From NCBI RefSeq assembly GCF_030848805.1, contig NC_092366.1, forward strand, positions 5,537,724 through 5,601,723: a stretch of DNA of 64,000 nucleotides, given 5' to 3'. Position 1 is the first letter of the stretch; every line of letters starts with the position of its first letter. The position numbers and the translations under genes were made by a program. Of the stretch, positions 1-12,794 are shown one piece after another. The stretch is from Temnothorax longispinosus. Its lineage: Eukaryota; Arthropoda; Insecta; Hymenoptera; Formicidae. The notes beneath the pieces were generated by a model. That model did not search any database, was not told the DNA's origin, and was given only the letters and a program-made list of their open reading frames with translations.

Positions 1-3000
1 ACTCGAATAATAACGTAAAATGTTGATTGTGCGGCATTAACGTGAGAAACATAATTTCGTCTAATTCGAGGAATATACAGCACTTACACAAATGACCATT
101 GGAATTACAAGGCGAACATCTGCACTACTATACTGTTGCATTGTTACTCGGCATAAAATTCACCTTCGTCATTATTACTTCCGACGTGCCTCGGGATTAC
201 GATTTCCAACTAGCGCCTTGCAATGCAAATATATAAGTGCCCATATGCGCAAAGTTCAGTCGAACCATTAAATCTATTGATTAGGCCCAGTCATCGCTCT
301 ATGTACTCATCACTAATTATCTGCTCGATCATTGTCCTAATTAGGATAGGAATATTATTTGCCTATATTAGGAATGTGTGTATATGCGCGCGCACGTGCA
401 CGTGTGTGTGATTTATTTACGAATCATGCATGCTGTTAGAAGTCACTGATATTGAAAAATAGTTAGCTCTCTCGCATGTGTGCGTATTTGCGCGCACGTA
501 TTTACCATGACTAAACACGTTACAAAATAGATCAAAATCATTTGTGTCAATCACTTTTGCAAGAAATAAAAGATTTATATCTATACGTTTTAGAATATTG
601 AATTCTGTTATTTATTGTTGATCTTACCAAATTAAATTTCAGTAAGAAAATATTTGTTTTAATTTTTTATTGCAAAAATTGCATTACACCTCGCATAAAA
701 ATAAAAATTCGTATAAAATATTAAAGGGAGCAAATGATTCTCGCAATCGCAAGTATAAAATGCATACGTAAAAGACATTTCTGAGTGGGCGATATAAAAG
801 TTGAGACTGTTCCACGCACGCGAATACCATGAATCACTGATAACGATCACGCATGTTTTTTCCATGTTTCACGGTCCAAGAATCCGGACAATCCGGTGGA
901 TTTTCCACGTCATACGAGAGACGCTAAGTATATACGTAAGCAGTTTTGTTTACAACACGTTTATGTCTTAAAAGGCGATTGCCGTCGTCGCACTCATAAA
1001 TATGTAAAATACTTGTGGTATTAAATATCAATAATGATACTGAACAGATCTCCAAGATGCACCATGCGCACGATGACGATCGATATTCGATTACCGGACT
1101 TCGCATTGAAGGATCACGCAACATCACGCATTGTTGCATAAAATAGCGCAAATTCTGTACATCAACAAAATAAGATATATGAATATATGAAGAAATATGA
1201 GAATAAGATAGGACATTTATTCTGAAGACACAAATTCTATTCTCTTCCTCTTTTTTCTTCTTGCGATAAAATGCGCTATTTTTTTATAATGCTTTTTTAT
1301 AATAGATTGGACAATTTTTTTCTGAAATCTCGTTAAAGATAAGTTTCATAGAATTACAATTTTCGAAAATTAGATATTTACAAGAGAAAAGTCGCACAAA
1401 AGTATACGTTAGCAAATGTATGTTAGAAAATGATGACAGAGTCAGCGGAAATTTGAATAGTGAATAATTTCGAGAACTCATTCATCAATGACGCCATTAC
1501 TTCTATAGAGATAATGAACAGTACTTTCCCAATAAACGGAGATATTCTTCATGACCGCGAATAAAGATTCGACATCAGATTTAATGAGAAAATATTCAAA
1601 ACTCGATTTATGCCAATTTCTATTTCCAAAGCTAATAAACAGCTCAATTATTATACTCTCTAAACATCAATTTCTATTATTGTCCATAAGAGAAATATAA
1701 TAAAACGTATATCTAGAGATATGAAATATGCATTGAATCTTAAATTCGAGAGCGCGCGTTCGTCTTGCCATCTCATCTCTTCCATCCGTTTCACTTTACG
1801 CCGAATTATGCTTCAGTTATGCCTCTGACTCATCGCGTATTCCGTTCGCGTACGAGATAATATTAGAACACGGTATGAGAGAATTCGGTGCAATCCGCTT
1901 TTCAAAAGTTGACGCGACACGACTCGAGATCAAAGCGTACTTAAGAACACTTGTGTAAATTTATAAGGAATAACGATGTTTCCATGTACGGTTTGCTTTT
2001 AAAAATTATTCTTTTGAGAAAATAACGTAAAATGGTATTACATAAACAAAAAATGCTTGATAGAAATAATGATCGTTTTAAAATATCGATATCGTGATGT
2101 TACGATTAATATATAATAATTAAAGAAATGCAATCCGAATCAATCCAAAATTATTTCACGTTTATGTACCGTGATAGGACAACAAAATATCAAAACTACA
2201 TTCTAAGAAATTTTAATTCTAATTTTTAATATTAATTCTAATCTGGTTGATTTCGATTGATATATTTGTGCAGTCCAGTTTGACTGTTATTACTAAATCA
2301 AACAGACATTTTTTCTCAATATAGATCGTTACTCGCGTTATTTTCGTACTTGGTGTTGCACGTGCATCCGTTTCATCCGCATCTCTCTCATCCCATAGAA
2401 ATATAACTGCGCGATCTTTAAAAAGGGTTACCGAGAGCCCGATCGGTATTTTTCCAGAACGTGCTATCGTAAGACAATGACCCTTTCGATTCACTTGTAG
2501 ACTGGGGCAGCGGGCGGGGCGGAGAGGGTCGGCTTTCAACAGAACCGTTCTCTCGGTTAGTTAAATAAATATTCAGTCCAGAAATCCTGAACGTCTACGC
2601 GCGCTGAGTGTTTTTGAACCGAATACGAAGAAGGGGAGCTTGCTTGGAGTTGCTTTCGTTCGGGAACAAAGACACGACGAACGTCGAAGACTCCAAACTT
2701 AGTCCGAGGAACAAGCGGCAATTTTTTGGAAGATAGACTCTGATTCGAGGACAAAAGAATTAATTAAGAATGAAGAAAAAGTAACATAAAACTTGAAAAT
2801 GAGTAAATACAATTAAACAAAGACAAATTATGTGATTTAATACAGCTAATATTTTGATCATTACTTTTTATTTTTTTTCAATTTTCCGTGAATTTTTATT
2901 TTATTTTCTATATTGTAACGCTTTCTATCTTTGCATCCATATGATATATTTATCGATTTACAAGACGCAGTTGCAAGGATAAAATGTCACTCGGTTGTCA

Positions 3001-3978
3001 CCCGCAAAGCCACTTTGCGTAATGAAATGCATAAGCGCACAATTATGCGAATAGCGAGTAGCGAAAGGTTTTGCGCGTTACCAAACGTGAAAGATACAAA
3101 CAGCGCGAGTCCGGTAACGCGAAAAAACGTGATTGCGACGTGGAGCGCGAACAGTGGCTTTCGGGCAATGTCAAGGTACCGAGCGAAGCCTAGCTTATCG
3201 TGATTACGGCGAGTCGAATGTCGCGATTACTTACACCGGCTGGGCAAGACCCGCGCTTTGTTCGCGTCAGCGAGAAAGGATTTCAGACGGAGACAGAGAT
3301 AGTACAACGAAAACGCGGAGGTCTCTATATTGATCTTTGGCTATGCCTTAGGAGCCACCAGATGAGACTCCCGGTTTCCTCGCCAGACTCCGGTTTACAT
3401 AACGCGGAATCATGGGATTTAAATTTCCAACGAGATCGAGCATTTGCACGAGAGAATAAAGAGGAAATCGATCGACCCACTTGAAACGATTGTCCTCCCT
3501 TCGATTTCGATGAGCTTTGAATACATCCACGCATATCTAAAAGATATTCTATTCTCCCGTTTTTTTCTTTAGACCAAAATTCGCGTTATTTTCCTTCTAA
3601 ATGTCTTGCATTACGTCAGATGTATTTCCGCGATCTGACTCAAGGAGTGAAACGTTCTACTAATCACGAAATGAGAACAAAGCCAGATATCTCCTTTTCC
3701 TGGCTCCTTTTCCTTGCCTCTCGCCTCGCACGTGTGATTGGTAGCTATCGTTATCTATTTCCATCACTCCCACTGGTACAATTTCTCCCACTTCTTTTAT
3801 ACTTAAACCTAAAATAAGCTGATTCTAAAGTATTTCTTGATAATTTTAAAAAACCCCGTGTACGTATTATTCTTTATAAAGAAATTGGGGGAAAAAATTT
3901 TACTTGCAGTCTATTTCAGAGAAAGTAATTGCGATTGAAAAAAAATGGCTTGATAATTAATAATATTTCATTGTAATA

Positions 3979-4685
3979 CGAGGGTCGGCACGAAAGTAAT
4001 ATGCCTCCCTAATTTTTTTCTTGCGAGTCTGGTGTCACAGAAAATTTGGCGTTTCACTGAGTTGTTACTTGAAGTCTGAGAAGTCTCTAGTTGCACTATG
4101 TTGAGTGGCGTTGTGATCAGTTACGCGAGTGTGTCGCATGAACAGTTCAAATTGGTGTGTTTCAGATATGTGTAACGCGGACAAGGGCAGTGATTGAATT
4201 TCTTACCGTTGAAGAAGTGAGGCCTATTAAAATCCATTCGCGTTTCAGAAATAAATAATAATACCATGAACATTTCACAACGCGAATGGATTTCAATGGC
4301 TACGTTTAGCAGAAAAAGCAACTTAGCGACCGATTTTTTAAAATAAAATTGGTCCTTGCTTTTAGTTCTTCCCTGGAACCAAATTAGAAACCAATAATCG
4401 TAATAAAGAATCATTGAGCGTTCATTGAGCTGCTCTGAACGCAGCCTTTGGAATAACTCACGCCTTTCTTCCACGGTAAAAAATTCACCGCCCTTGTTTG
4501 CTGCGCATATCAGAAACACGCTTCAGTTTGAACTGCTCGTGTGACATATTCACGTAACTGGTTTCAACGCCACTCAATGCAACTACGCAGACTTCAAATA
4601 ACTACTCAGTAAAACATAAAATTTTCTATGACACCCAGACTCGAAAGAAAAAAATTAGGAGGCATTACTTTCGTACTGACCCTCG
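3979..4685. mobile_element. Palindromic mariner-derived element (two opposed 5' ends, non-autonomous)
   Basis: A 707-bp element is flanked by TA on each side (3977-3978 and 4686-4687), the target duplication of Tc1/mariner elements. Its ends are inverted repeats starting CGAGGGTCGGCACGAAAGTA on the left and the near-identical complement on the right. The inverted similarity is not confined to the tips: roughly the outer 235 bp of each side match, including the start of a transposase. The left arm reads RAVIEFLTVEEVRPIKIHSR on the plus strand, the N-terminal helix-turn-helix type of mariner transposases, and the right arm carries a related damaged copy on the minus strand. The centre has a 12-bp inverted pair (4231-4242 and 4281-4292). 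The catalytic D,D,D domain is absent, so it cannot encode its own transposase. Confidence 0.85.
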
Positions 4686-4744
4686 TAATATAATTCAATA
4701 TTTTACACGTTAAGTTTAGCACATTCATTATTGATTATTTCTAT

Positions 4745-4788
4745 ACAGGGTGAAACAGTGTCCGGTCATTTTGGGACACTCTGTACAT
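4745..4788. mobile_element. Possible tiny Tc1/mariner-type remnant
   Basis: The stretch begins TACAGGGTGAAACAGTGTCC and ends with GGGACACTCTGTA, giving an imperfect inverted repeat bounded by TA. CAGGGTG-type ends are common in Tc1/mariner relics of insects. At about 40 bp it may only be a degraded end or a chance hairpin. Confidence 0.3.
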
Positions 4789-7709
4789 GTATCATTTAGC
4801 TACCATATGTATATGTATATGCATGTAAATCACATGCTTATCGCGATTAGTTCGTCGCTACTTATAGGATTACAACTTTATCACGTGGACTGTCAAGAAC
4901 GAATGCTTAGTCTTTCAGATTACAAAAAGCGCACCAACGATGTTAATATTATTAAAGCATGCCAACGAAGAAAAACTATACGCGTCCAAGTTTCTCGATC
5001 GTCGCATTCGTCGCTGCTTCTTGCAGTCTTCAATTGAAGAATTTATGTTCATAAAAATCGCACTTTTTCAAAGATAACTTCGCGGAAACGCGAATCAAGA
5101 GGATTCGAGAGAAATCAGAAACGGAGTCAAGCTGTAAATTGGCGCCAACCTTGAAACGGCCGTCCGCGCGTTACGCAATTGCGCGCGTACACGTGTGTGC
5201 GAAATTGTGTTAAACACGCTATTGCTAGTTCAATAACTGTATCATCTTGCGTAATAACGCCGCTGTCAGATCGATCTGTAAAACAAGCTCTCCCGATCAA
5301 TTTCAACGTGACCGATCTTAACTGCGCTAATTGCGGCAGTAATCGTGCAACTTTAATCGACGTTACATCATAATCGTTCAGGCAATTATCTGAACAATCG
5401 AGTAAGCGAATGATCGCGAGTGTTTTTCTTTCCCTGGTACAAAATTAATAACCGTAGTAGTTGCTAACACAGTAGTATTATAAATCATAAATCATACAAC
5501 GCGATCTGTTTGACGCGAGCAGAATCGATTCTATTCTCTTCGGCGTGTAGGCTCTCGTTCTTAATCTGCCCTGACCACCGATAACATTCTTTCGTCGACA
5601 ATCCCGCCGAAAGGTCACGGGGTCCTCGGGATCATTACTTTGCCGATTGAGTGGTTCATTTCAGGTTACACCTGCGAAGCTATTTTAATCATTTGCATTT
5701 ACAGCGCGCTTACGCTCGCCTGTTGACTGACTTTATAAATAGACTTCGGTAGGTGGATCGATTTTAACGTCGTTCGTTTGCCGTTAATAAATATTACGCT
5801 TTTTATATATCAGTGACGGAATTAATGCGGTTTAAATAGTTTAATTTTTCATTGAACTGTGCGGCTCTTAAGCGGCGCGCGCAAATTATCGTCTTATTGT
5901 GTGTCAATGATATTATAATTATATTTCACACGTTGCGTGGTCGCAAAATGTCAAAGTATCAACGTAACGAAGTAGTTGGATTTATCGACAACACTTCACG
6001 CTCTTATCAGATCGAGTTTCGCTAGACTATCGTATGTGAGAATTTTACAATTAGTCCTTTGGCTGCCGGACTCGATAACTCTCGACGATATCACGCGACG
6101 AGATAAATCGTCCCCCAACACGAAACAGATAGGCGCTTCTATTCGACAGCTCGCAAACATTCTCGCGAGGGGAAAGTCGATTACAAACTTGGCGAGGTAC
6201 AATTACGTACACACTCCCCGGTCGTTCGAAGACGCCCCATGCACACGACACGGCGCATTGTTGTGCGTTTAAAGCGCGCCAACCTTCGTCGGTGGGACAA
6301 GCGCGATCGATCGAAGGCTCGAAGGTGAATAAAATACGACACGTTACAACTATAAAGCTTACGCTACACTAAATCCGCAGTCGCGTATGCAGGCGTACAA
6401 TAGTCTCGACCGCAAGTGGGCATCAAATGCAATAACGGTGAAATGTTATGAACTCGCGGATGAGTAAGTGTATCCTGTCAGCCGCGAAGTGGCCCCCGAG
6501 TTCACTTCCCGAATTAGAGTTCTCGGGCGCTGGGCCCGGAGTTGCCGTGTCGCGCCGCAGTTCGACGATCGATTCCGCAATTTATGATGGGAGGTTACCT
6601 CGCAAATTCTCGTTAAATAACACGCGCGCGCACGACGACGTCTCTCGCCAATTTACTAACGGGTATTAATAGCCGCGCCAGCCCGTACACTCCCTCGAAG
6701 CTATAATACAAGTACGACATCGGAGGAAACGCTGAATTTTCGTTAATCACCTCGCTGCTGCTTTTGATTTCGATAAATATTTATGACGGGCTTACGCGAT
6801 ACCGGCTACGACATTCAACGTAATGGAAAAATGTATTTACGCGTAAGATGTTGAAATTAATAAGGAAATCAAACATTTCTCATTAATACTTATCAATTCT
6901 TATTAATAAAATCTAAATTAATTTCAGAGTTGTCAAAACAAAGAAATAAGTTAACATAAATATACATGTATTATACGATATAATAAAAGTTATAAATAAA
7001 AAGAATATGATGTAATGTAAAGGAAGAGAAAGAAACTGCAGAGATACAATGAAAAGTTAATTTCCATTTTTTCTCTCTCTTTCTCTTGTAGATATCTCTG
7101 TGAGTGGTGTTTGTAAAACGGAAAATATCTATCCACAATCTGAAGATATCTGCAAATTAATGTACTTTAAAAACACATTTTAATTACAAAGAGGAAATAA
7201 CAAATACGATGTAGAGATTCTTGACGAGATACATATTATACGTTGCTGAATTTAAAATACGACCACGTTCGAACACGCCGCCACACCAGCCGTGACGACA
7301 AAATTCGTTCACGACACGAGAATTTTAGAATATCGGCAATCGTTATCACAAAGAATTGCCGATAACATCTCCGCGTATCTCGCACATTTTGTCCAAAAAC
7401 GCTTTCACGCGTGAAGACAAATATATCGACGAATTGCGACAGGTCATCAGGCACGTTACGGGCGATAAGCAATTTCATGATAATGTAAGAGACAGGCGGC
7501 GGTAAATTAATTTGAGCCTTAATCGCTCGGTCTGAATAGTATTAATTGAACTACCGCTAACATTGAAAGTGTAAACTTGTATCGATTGCTTCCTCTACGC
7601 CGGTCGATTAACTCGAGAATCCACAATACAAGGCCTACATAATACCGCATGGTCGGGCGGCACGATCTGTTTGCTTCCGTCATCGCGTATCGCGCCGTGA
7701 AATCGTTAA

Positions 7710-7869
7710 GGCTCAGTCACAATGAGAAAAATAAGGAATAAGATAAAGGAATAAGGAATAAAAGAATGTCGCATCTCACTTCAGTACACGTACATTAAAG
7801 TGAGATGCAACATGCCTTATTCCTTATTCCTTTATCTTATTCCTTATTTTTCTCATTGTGACTGAGCCC
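7710..7869. mobile_element. Hairpin MITE with TTAA target duplication
   Basis: A 160-bp element is almost wholly one inverted repeat: the left arm GGCTCAGTCACAATGAGAAA is matched by the complement of the right end, and the similarity continues about 70 bp inward through a repeated AGGAATAAG-type motif to a small central loop. It is flanked by TTAA at 7706-7709 and 7870-7873. TTAA duplication suggests a piggyBac-type helper transposase, although the tip bases GG(G)CTC are not the usual CCC, so a TTA-targeting PIF/Harbinger origin is also possible. There is no coding capacity. The near-perfect arms imply recent insertion. Confidence 0.85.
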
Positions 7870-10800
7870 TTAAGCTCGAAGAATGCCGCGACTCCAGTCC
7901 CCGTGTTGTGATCGTCGAGCTTAGTCGTCACTCTTCCCCGCGTACGGCGCATACCCACGCGTATGCGTAATCGATTACCTGCACTAGAAAACCGCAACCG
8001 CGTCCGTCGTTTTCACACGTCGCTTATGAATTTACAATTAATTCTGCTTTTAATTGCAAAGACGCTCGCGTAACTTTGATGACGTCGGCGTCAACACGTA
8101 CTTTGCCACGTAGTTTCTAAACCGTCGGGGCATCGGTCGGCATAGATACGGAGAAGCCGCGACATTTCGCACATATAAATCGCTCATATTTACGCAGTGC
8201 GTTCGACGTCGCAATATATCGAACGATGTGTGTTGTATACGCGAGGAGGAGGCACGCAACGCCGATTTAATTTCGATAAGACACGCAAGGCGCGATTTCG
8301 CGTTAGTCATCCGATCGCCGCCGGTGATCGCCGATGAGTTTTTCGGCACGCTGTGTATGTTGTTTCGACATTTTTTCACGCGGGACGAAGGCCCGCGCGA
8401 CCAGGGCAGATTCGGCCGTAGACGCGTGTGAACGTGTGTGTGCCCCGCTACTAAATATAACCGCTGCGAAGCAGCGGGGCTATTTCCTACTCGAGATAAA
8501 CGCGAGTTGAGAGGAGAGAAGGAAAGCATGCGCGCGCGTGTGTTTGGCTCTCACGCCGTAGACCTCCGAAGAAGAGGAATCCGCGCTTTCCCCCACCTCC
8601 CCATTTTTCGCCGCGACGCCACTTATCAAGGCCTCGGTTATCGGAGCGATAACCAACCAATCTCGAGTGCATTCCTACCACTGCAGATTTTCTCCTCCGA
8701 TAGATGTAAACTCGACAAAGGATGAATAAGCGACTGTTTTGTTCAAACAAATCGGTCGCAATTCAATATCGTACAATCGGAATTAAATTATAGCAGATAT
8801 TTATAGCTCCATGAATGTCCGCTATGAATGTGATAAATATTATAGTACTGCGCTATACGAGGTGGTTTGTTTCAACTTTAGTATCAAATGTAAAAAATTA
8901 TTGCAGATAGAGAATTGTGAAAACAGCGACTTTTGCGAGGATCTTGTGAAATAATTGCAGAATCGCATTATATACCGTTGATTCTCAGAAGTAATTGTCT
9001 TCAAAGGTCGTAGATCCTATAACCTTCTCAACTCACAGATCTTTGTCCTATGAATCTTTTATCAATACATAGGGCATCTTATTTTTACCGATGCTTTCAT
9101 CAAGCGAGTGTCGTCTCTACAAATCGATCGAGGAATTTATTATTAAAACCGGGAACGGTTAACGACACGTACGGGAATGAGATCAAACGCCAGATGTGTT
9201 ACATATATGTCTCGGCTAAAATTCGCCGCTTCGAGATATCAAATATTCGTGGAGTTCTGTCGTACTAATGCGGTGTTACAAATTCGTCACAGTTTTTGCC
9301 GCGGGGTTAACCGTGCCAGACGTTTGGAAGTCGGGCGCAAACGAAATACCGTTAAAGACAATCCTTTATCACGGTCTGTTAACGCGCACGCAACGCAGAT
9401 AGAAAAATTCTAAGGTCGGGCGAGAACTTTCGTTGCCGTCGTTGCGAAGAAAAGATTTCACAAAGGAGAGCTGAGAGCACATGTGTATTAAATGGCGATA
9501 AAATTGCCGAGAAAAACCGGAAAGCAATCTTGCGCGTTCAAGGTCCTCTGGATATTACCAGTTTGGGAATTACACAAGATCGTCGATAAATGTACTGTAA
9601 CGGAATCAGCTATTGAGGGTTGCCTCAGCAAGAAATTAATTTCGAGATAAAATATCGTATATGATATCATATCAATTAATTTGGTATGATAAAAAACTGA
9701 AACGTAATACATATGTATATGATGAGGGAAGGAATTGAAAAGGAAGAATTAAATTCTCCCTCCTGAGAACAAATAACGAAACCTTTTTATTCGATTTCGA
9801 ATGAAAGGTTTTATAAAAATTTAAATTTGCATTTCAACGCGTAAAAGGTTTGACTTAAAAACCTGAATGATAGCTTCAAATCCGACACGTTCATTGCAGG
9901 ATCAAATTTCACTGTCCATTTTCTCTGTGCAAACGTTAAATTTAGATAGATTAATTAAATTGGTGAACGTTGGGAACGTAAGCTCTAATCGAGCTATTTC
10001 TGTCTAGCAACCCATAGCAACCGGTTAACGATCACGTAATTTTTGAAATTTCGAAATTACGACGAACCCACGCGTTCGCCTTTCATATAACCGACCGACC
10101 GACGCGTCTGTCGCGCCGTGAGAACTGCAAATATTTACCGTAAATTCGTGCGCCGACCAAGAGACCCATTCGAATCGAATAGTATATTTTGATCAGCATT
10201 TCGACTGTCTGCATCCCGTGCGTGGAATAATAATCGAATTATCGCTTTACTCTCTACGTTCTAAGTGGAAAGATAATCGTGGCGGCCATACTCTTTGCCG
10301 CCCGTCTACTTCGGATTATTTTTATCTTTTGGCACTGCTCTCTGTACATATTTCACTTCTCGCATCCGTTAATCGTCGTCCTCGAGTTAATGCAACGCAA
10401 ACAGGCAATTCGCATCGTCTTCGTTGTTTTTTCCGTTAATTTTCCTCAATTTAAAATGAGAATCAAAAGTCGGCGCTACATTTTAACGCAGCCCGGCAAG
10501 GATATACGGAGAGAAAAAGAGTGCGCAGGATATCGGACAATTTTTTTGTGGCAGGTGCGGGTCGCACCTGGCGAGTGAAACATCCAAGAATTCGCTTCCC
10601 AGGTCAACCGCGCCAATATTTCTCTCGCGCTTACGTGGTCACCGATGAAAAAAATATGCCGCGCCGTCGAACGTGCGATCGTTTGTGAAATGTAGGTTTA
10701 AGCGGGGTATCGAAACGACGCTTTGTGCCCGCAATCTTAAAAAGGTCAGACCTCGTTTGTCGACAAGAGGCAGAACGGTCGCGAGTGTTCTAAAAAAAAA

Positions 10801-11644
10801 ACCGTACCGTCGCGCAAATAAAGTTTTAACAAAATTGACGTTTTTACGAAGGTTCAGCCCTGACCGCAAATGACCTTTTCTCCTGCTTAACTTGTTATTT
10901 TTTTTTACGAGGATGTCGCGATTCGTTCCCTCTACGTTTCGTGGCTTCGGGGAAGAACGAAGCGGATTTCGGAATCGTTCCACGATCCCGTCCGTGGAAA
11001 CCGAGCTCGAGCCATTTTTGACGTACGTTCGCGTCATCCGATACCGCGTCGCTCGCGAACGAAAAGCCGCGCTTTATTCCGAGAGGAACGCGACAGCAGC
11101 TCTTCTCGGTTGCGGAATCGCAAGAGCGCGACTCGTCCGATGCTCCTACGCACTCTACGCAGCATCGTCTCGCAGAAACGTCGGAAATTAACCCACTCGG
11201 CTCGCGTCGTCTCGCGAAAACATTCGAGTGTCATCAAGACGGCGACCTCGAGACAGCTCGAGAGATAGATGCGCGAGCCGGAAACCGGAAACCATCGCCG
11301 GCGAACGTTGCGAACTCGATACAAACGTAGGGTAGTCGGCGATAACGCGCTTTGTCGCACGCACGGTATCGAACATGAAATTTCCGGTATAACCGCGAGG
11401 ATTCGTTCCCACGACCGAGGTCCGGTTTTCCCGGCGCAGAGACGGACGCACGTCTGTGAAATTTTATCGCGAGAAACGGGGAACGAATAAAAATTCGCTT
11501 TGGCGCGCTCGTAACAGCTCCGTGTAAGCGTCGTGTCACTTTCGACTCGTCCGAGTCGCGCCGGTTTTGACAGAAAGTCGGCCGTGGGTTCGCCACGAAA
11601 TGTCAACCGTCAGCCCCGCGACGTAACGTAACCCATTTACTCAC

Positions 11645-11704
11645 CTTGAGGCGCTTCAGCTTGCCGTCCCTCGCGGCGTTGTACACCACGCTCTTAAAAT
11701 CCAT
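11645..11704 (-). CDS. fem-1: fem-1 homologue, first coding exon (N-terminal 20 codons, partial)
   Basis: Read on the minus strand, the ATG at 11704-11702 opens a 20-codon exon that ends at a consensus GTGAGT donor (intron from 11644 downward), phase 0. The peptide begins MDFKSVVYNAARDGKL, which matches the conserved start of FEM-1 proteins (fly and vertebrate forms begin MDxKxxVYNAARD or similar). This is the first helix of the N-terminal ankyrin-repeat stack. Established for the family: FEM1 proteins are substrate receptors for CUL2-RING ubiquitin ligases that read C-terminal (Arg/C-degron) signals; nematode FEM-1 acts in sex determination. The start has A at -3 and lies in a CpG-rich block. 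No ankyrin-encoding frame is visible on the minus strand to its left, so exon 2 must lie outside the window. Only 20 residues support the name, so the FEM1 paralogue class (A, B or C) is undecided and another ankyrin protein is a remote alternative. Confidence 0.85.
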
Positions 11705-12620
11705 TTTCACATACTCCGAGCCGAGTCACGTCGCACCGCGGCCGCCCTGGCCAGCCTCCTCGTTGTCGTCGTAGTCGCTCGCGTACACGTAATTCCGTTA
11801 AGTACGGTCGTCGTCGTCGTCGTTTCAACCCCGGACAGGCGAGCGAAACGGTTCGCGAAGCGGCGCTTCCTCCGCTCCCACCCAGCGGCTGCGGAGGGGC
11901 GAGGGAAACGTCGTCAGCGAGATCGCGGTTACCACCAAGAATCGGTTTTACACGCCTTCTCTCTCTCTCTCTCTCTCTCTCGATGCCCCGCGGAAAACGA
12001 GGAACGGGAACGTCGAGGAAACGAGCGCGCCGGCGATTCGCGAGATCCCAGAGGTGAGCGTAGGCGAGAACGCGACTCCGCGGGGAGCTTTCGTTCGCGC
12101 GTCAGGTCAGTCAGGTGGCGGCACCGGTCCGGCTCGTTCCGCGGTTCGTAAACGACTGAAGCTAGGAGCTAGTGAGCTCGCGCCCTCGCGCCGCCGACCG
12201 CGCGCGAGATCAATCGCCAGCCAGTGCCAGCTGTGCGCGATTCCGATATCGTTCCCGGTCCCCGGTCTCGGCCCCTCTCTCTCTCTACCTTCTGTGCATC
12301 CGGCGTCCCGACGTCGCGGAGACGCATGCGTCGCGACGCCGAGCGCAGACGCGTCCGGTGTCGGCCGCTTCTTCCTTTCTTCGCGCGACTCCCTGTTCCT
12401 GTGGGTAGTGTGGGTCCCGACGGGTGACGGGAGAGGGCTCTTCCCCTACCCCCCCCCCTCGCGCGGGTCGTCGTCGCCGCGGGCGGTCCGGAAGGAAGCT
12501 GCACGACGTCGGCGATGTTGCGTCGCGACGCCGACAGAGCGCACCACCCGACGATTTCGGACTTTTCGGAGCGGAGTTTTGAAGCGGAACCCTCTTCACT
12601 CTAAACGTACGTCAATAAGT
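11705..12620 (-). promoter_or_regulatory. CpG-rich 5' untranslated region and probable promoter of fem-1
   Basis: The block immediately upstream of the fem-1 ATG is much richer in G+C and CpG than flanking DNA, and contains TCG trinucleotide runs (about 11764-11822) and a CT microsatellite (11958-11981). There is no 3' splice site just upstream of the ATG on the minus strand, so the leader is probably continuous with the first coding exon. The exact start site cannot be fixed; no convincing TATA box is seen, as expected for a CpG-type housekeeping promoter. Long frames in this block look like composition-driven chance frames. Confidence 0.5.
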
Positions 12621-12794
12621 TATAATAAGATTGTAATTTGTAATGTGTTTCAAATATAAAGAGGAATTATTCGAATCTTATTTTGTTGACGAATTTTCGA
12701 GTGACTCGAGAGCGAGAGCAATTAATTCTAGCAGAAAAATGAAGATGTCTCGTGCGTCAAGTATTACATCGATGCGCCGGCCAAGTTCGAATAA

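Larger units (their letters stand above)
1..11644 (-). other. fem-1 intron 1 (partial, runs off the left edge)
   Basis: This follows directly from the GTGAGT donor after the first fem-1 exon. I see no further exon of this gene or any other. The open frames here are short, mutually overlapping and without recognisable domains. Contents are AT-rich single-copy-looking sequence, an alternating purine/pyrimidine stretch near 375-420, a palindromic mariner relic at 3979-4685, a hairpin MITE at 7710-7869, and more CpG-rich stretches from about 5,900 to 6,700, 7,600 to 8,700 and 10,000 to 11,600. An alternative upstream promoter or a nested non-coding gene cannot be excluded by reading. Confidence 0.7.

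Noticed and set aside
4121..4519. 132-codon minus-strand frame considered as a gene
   Set aside because: It lies wholly inside the palindromic mariner relic and contains only the transposase N-terminal fragment joined to unrelated frame.
12054..12659. 201-codon frame upstream of fem-1
   Set aside because: GC-rich, Arg/Pro/Ser-rich composition with competing frames on both strands; it lies in the fem-1 promoter block and has no domain.
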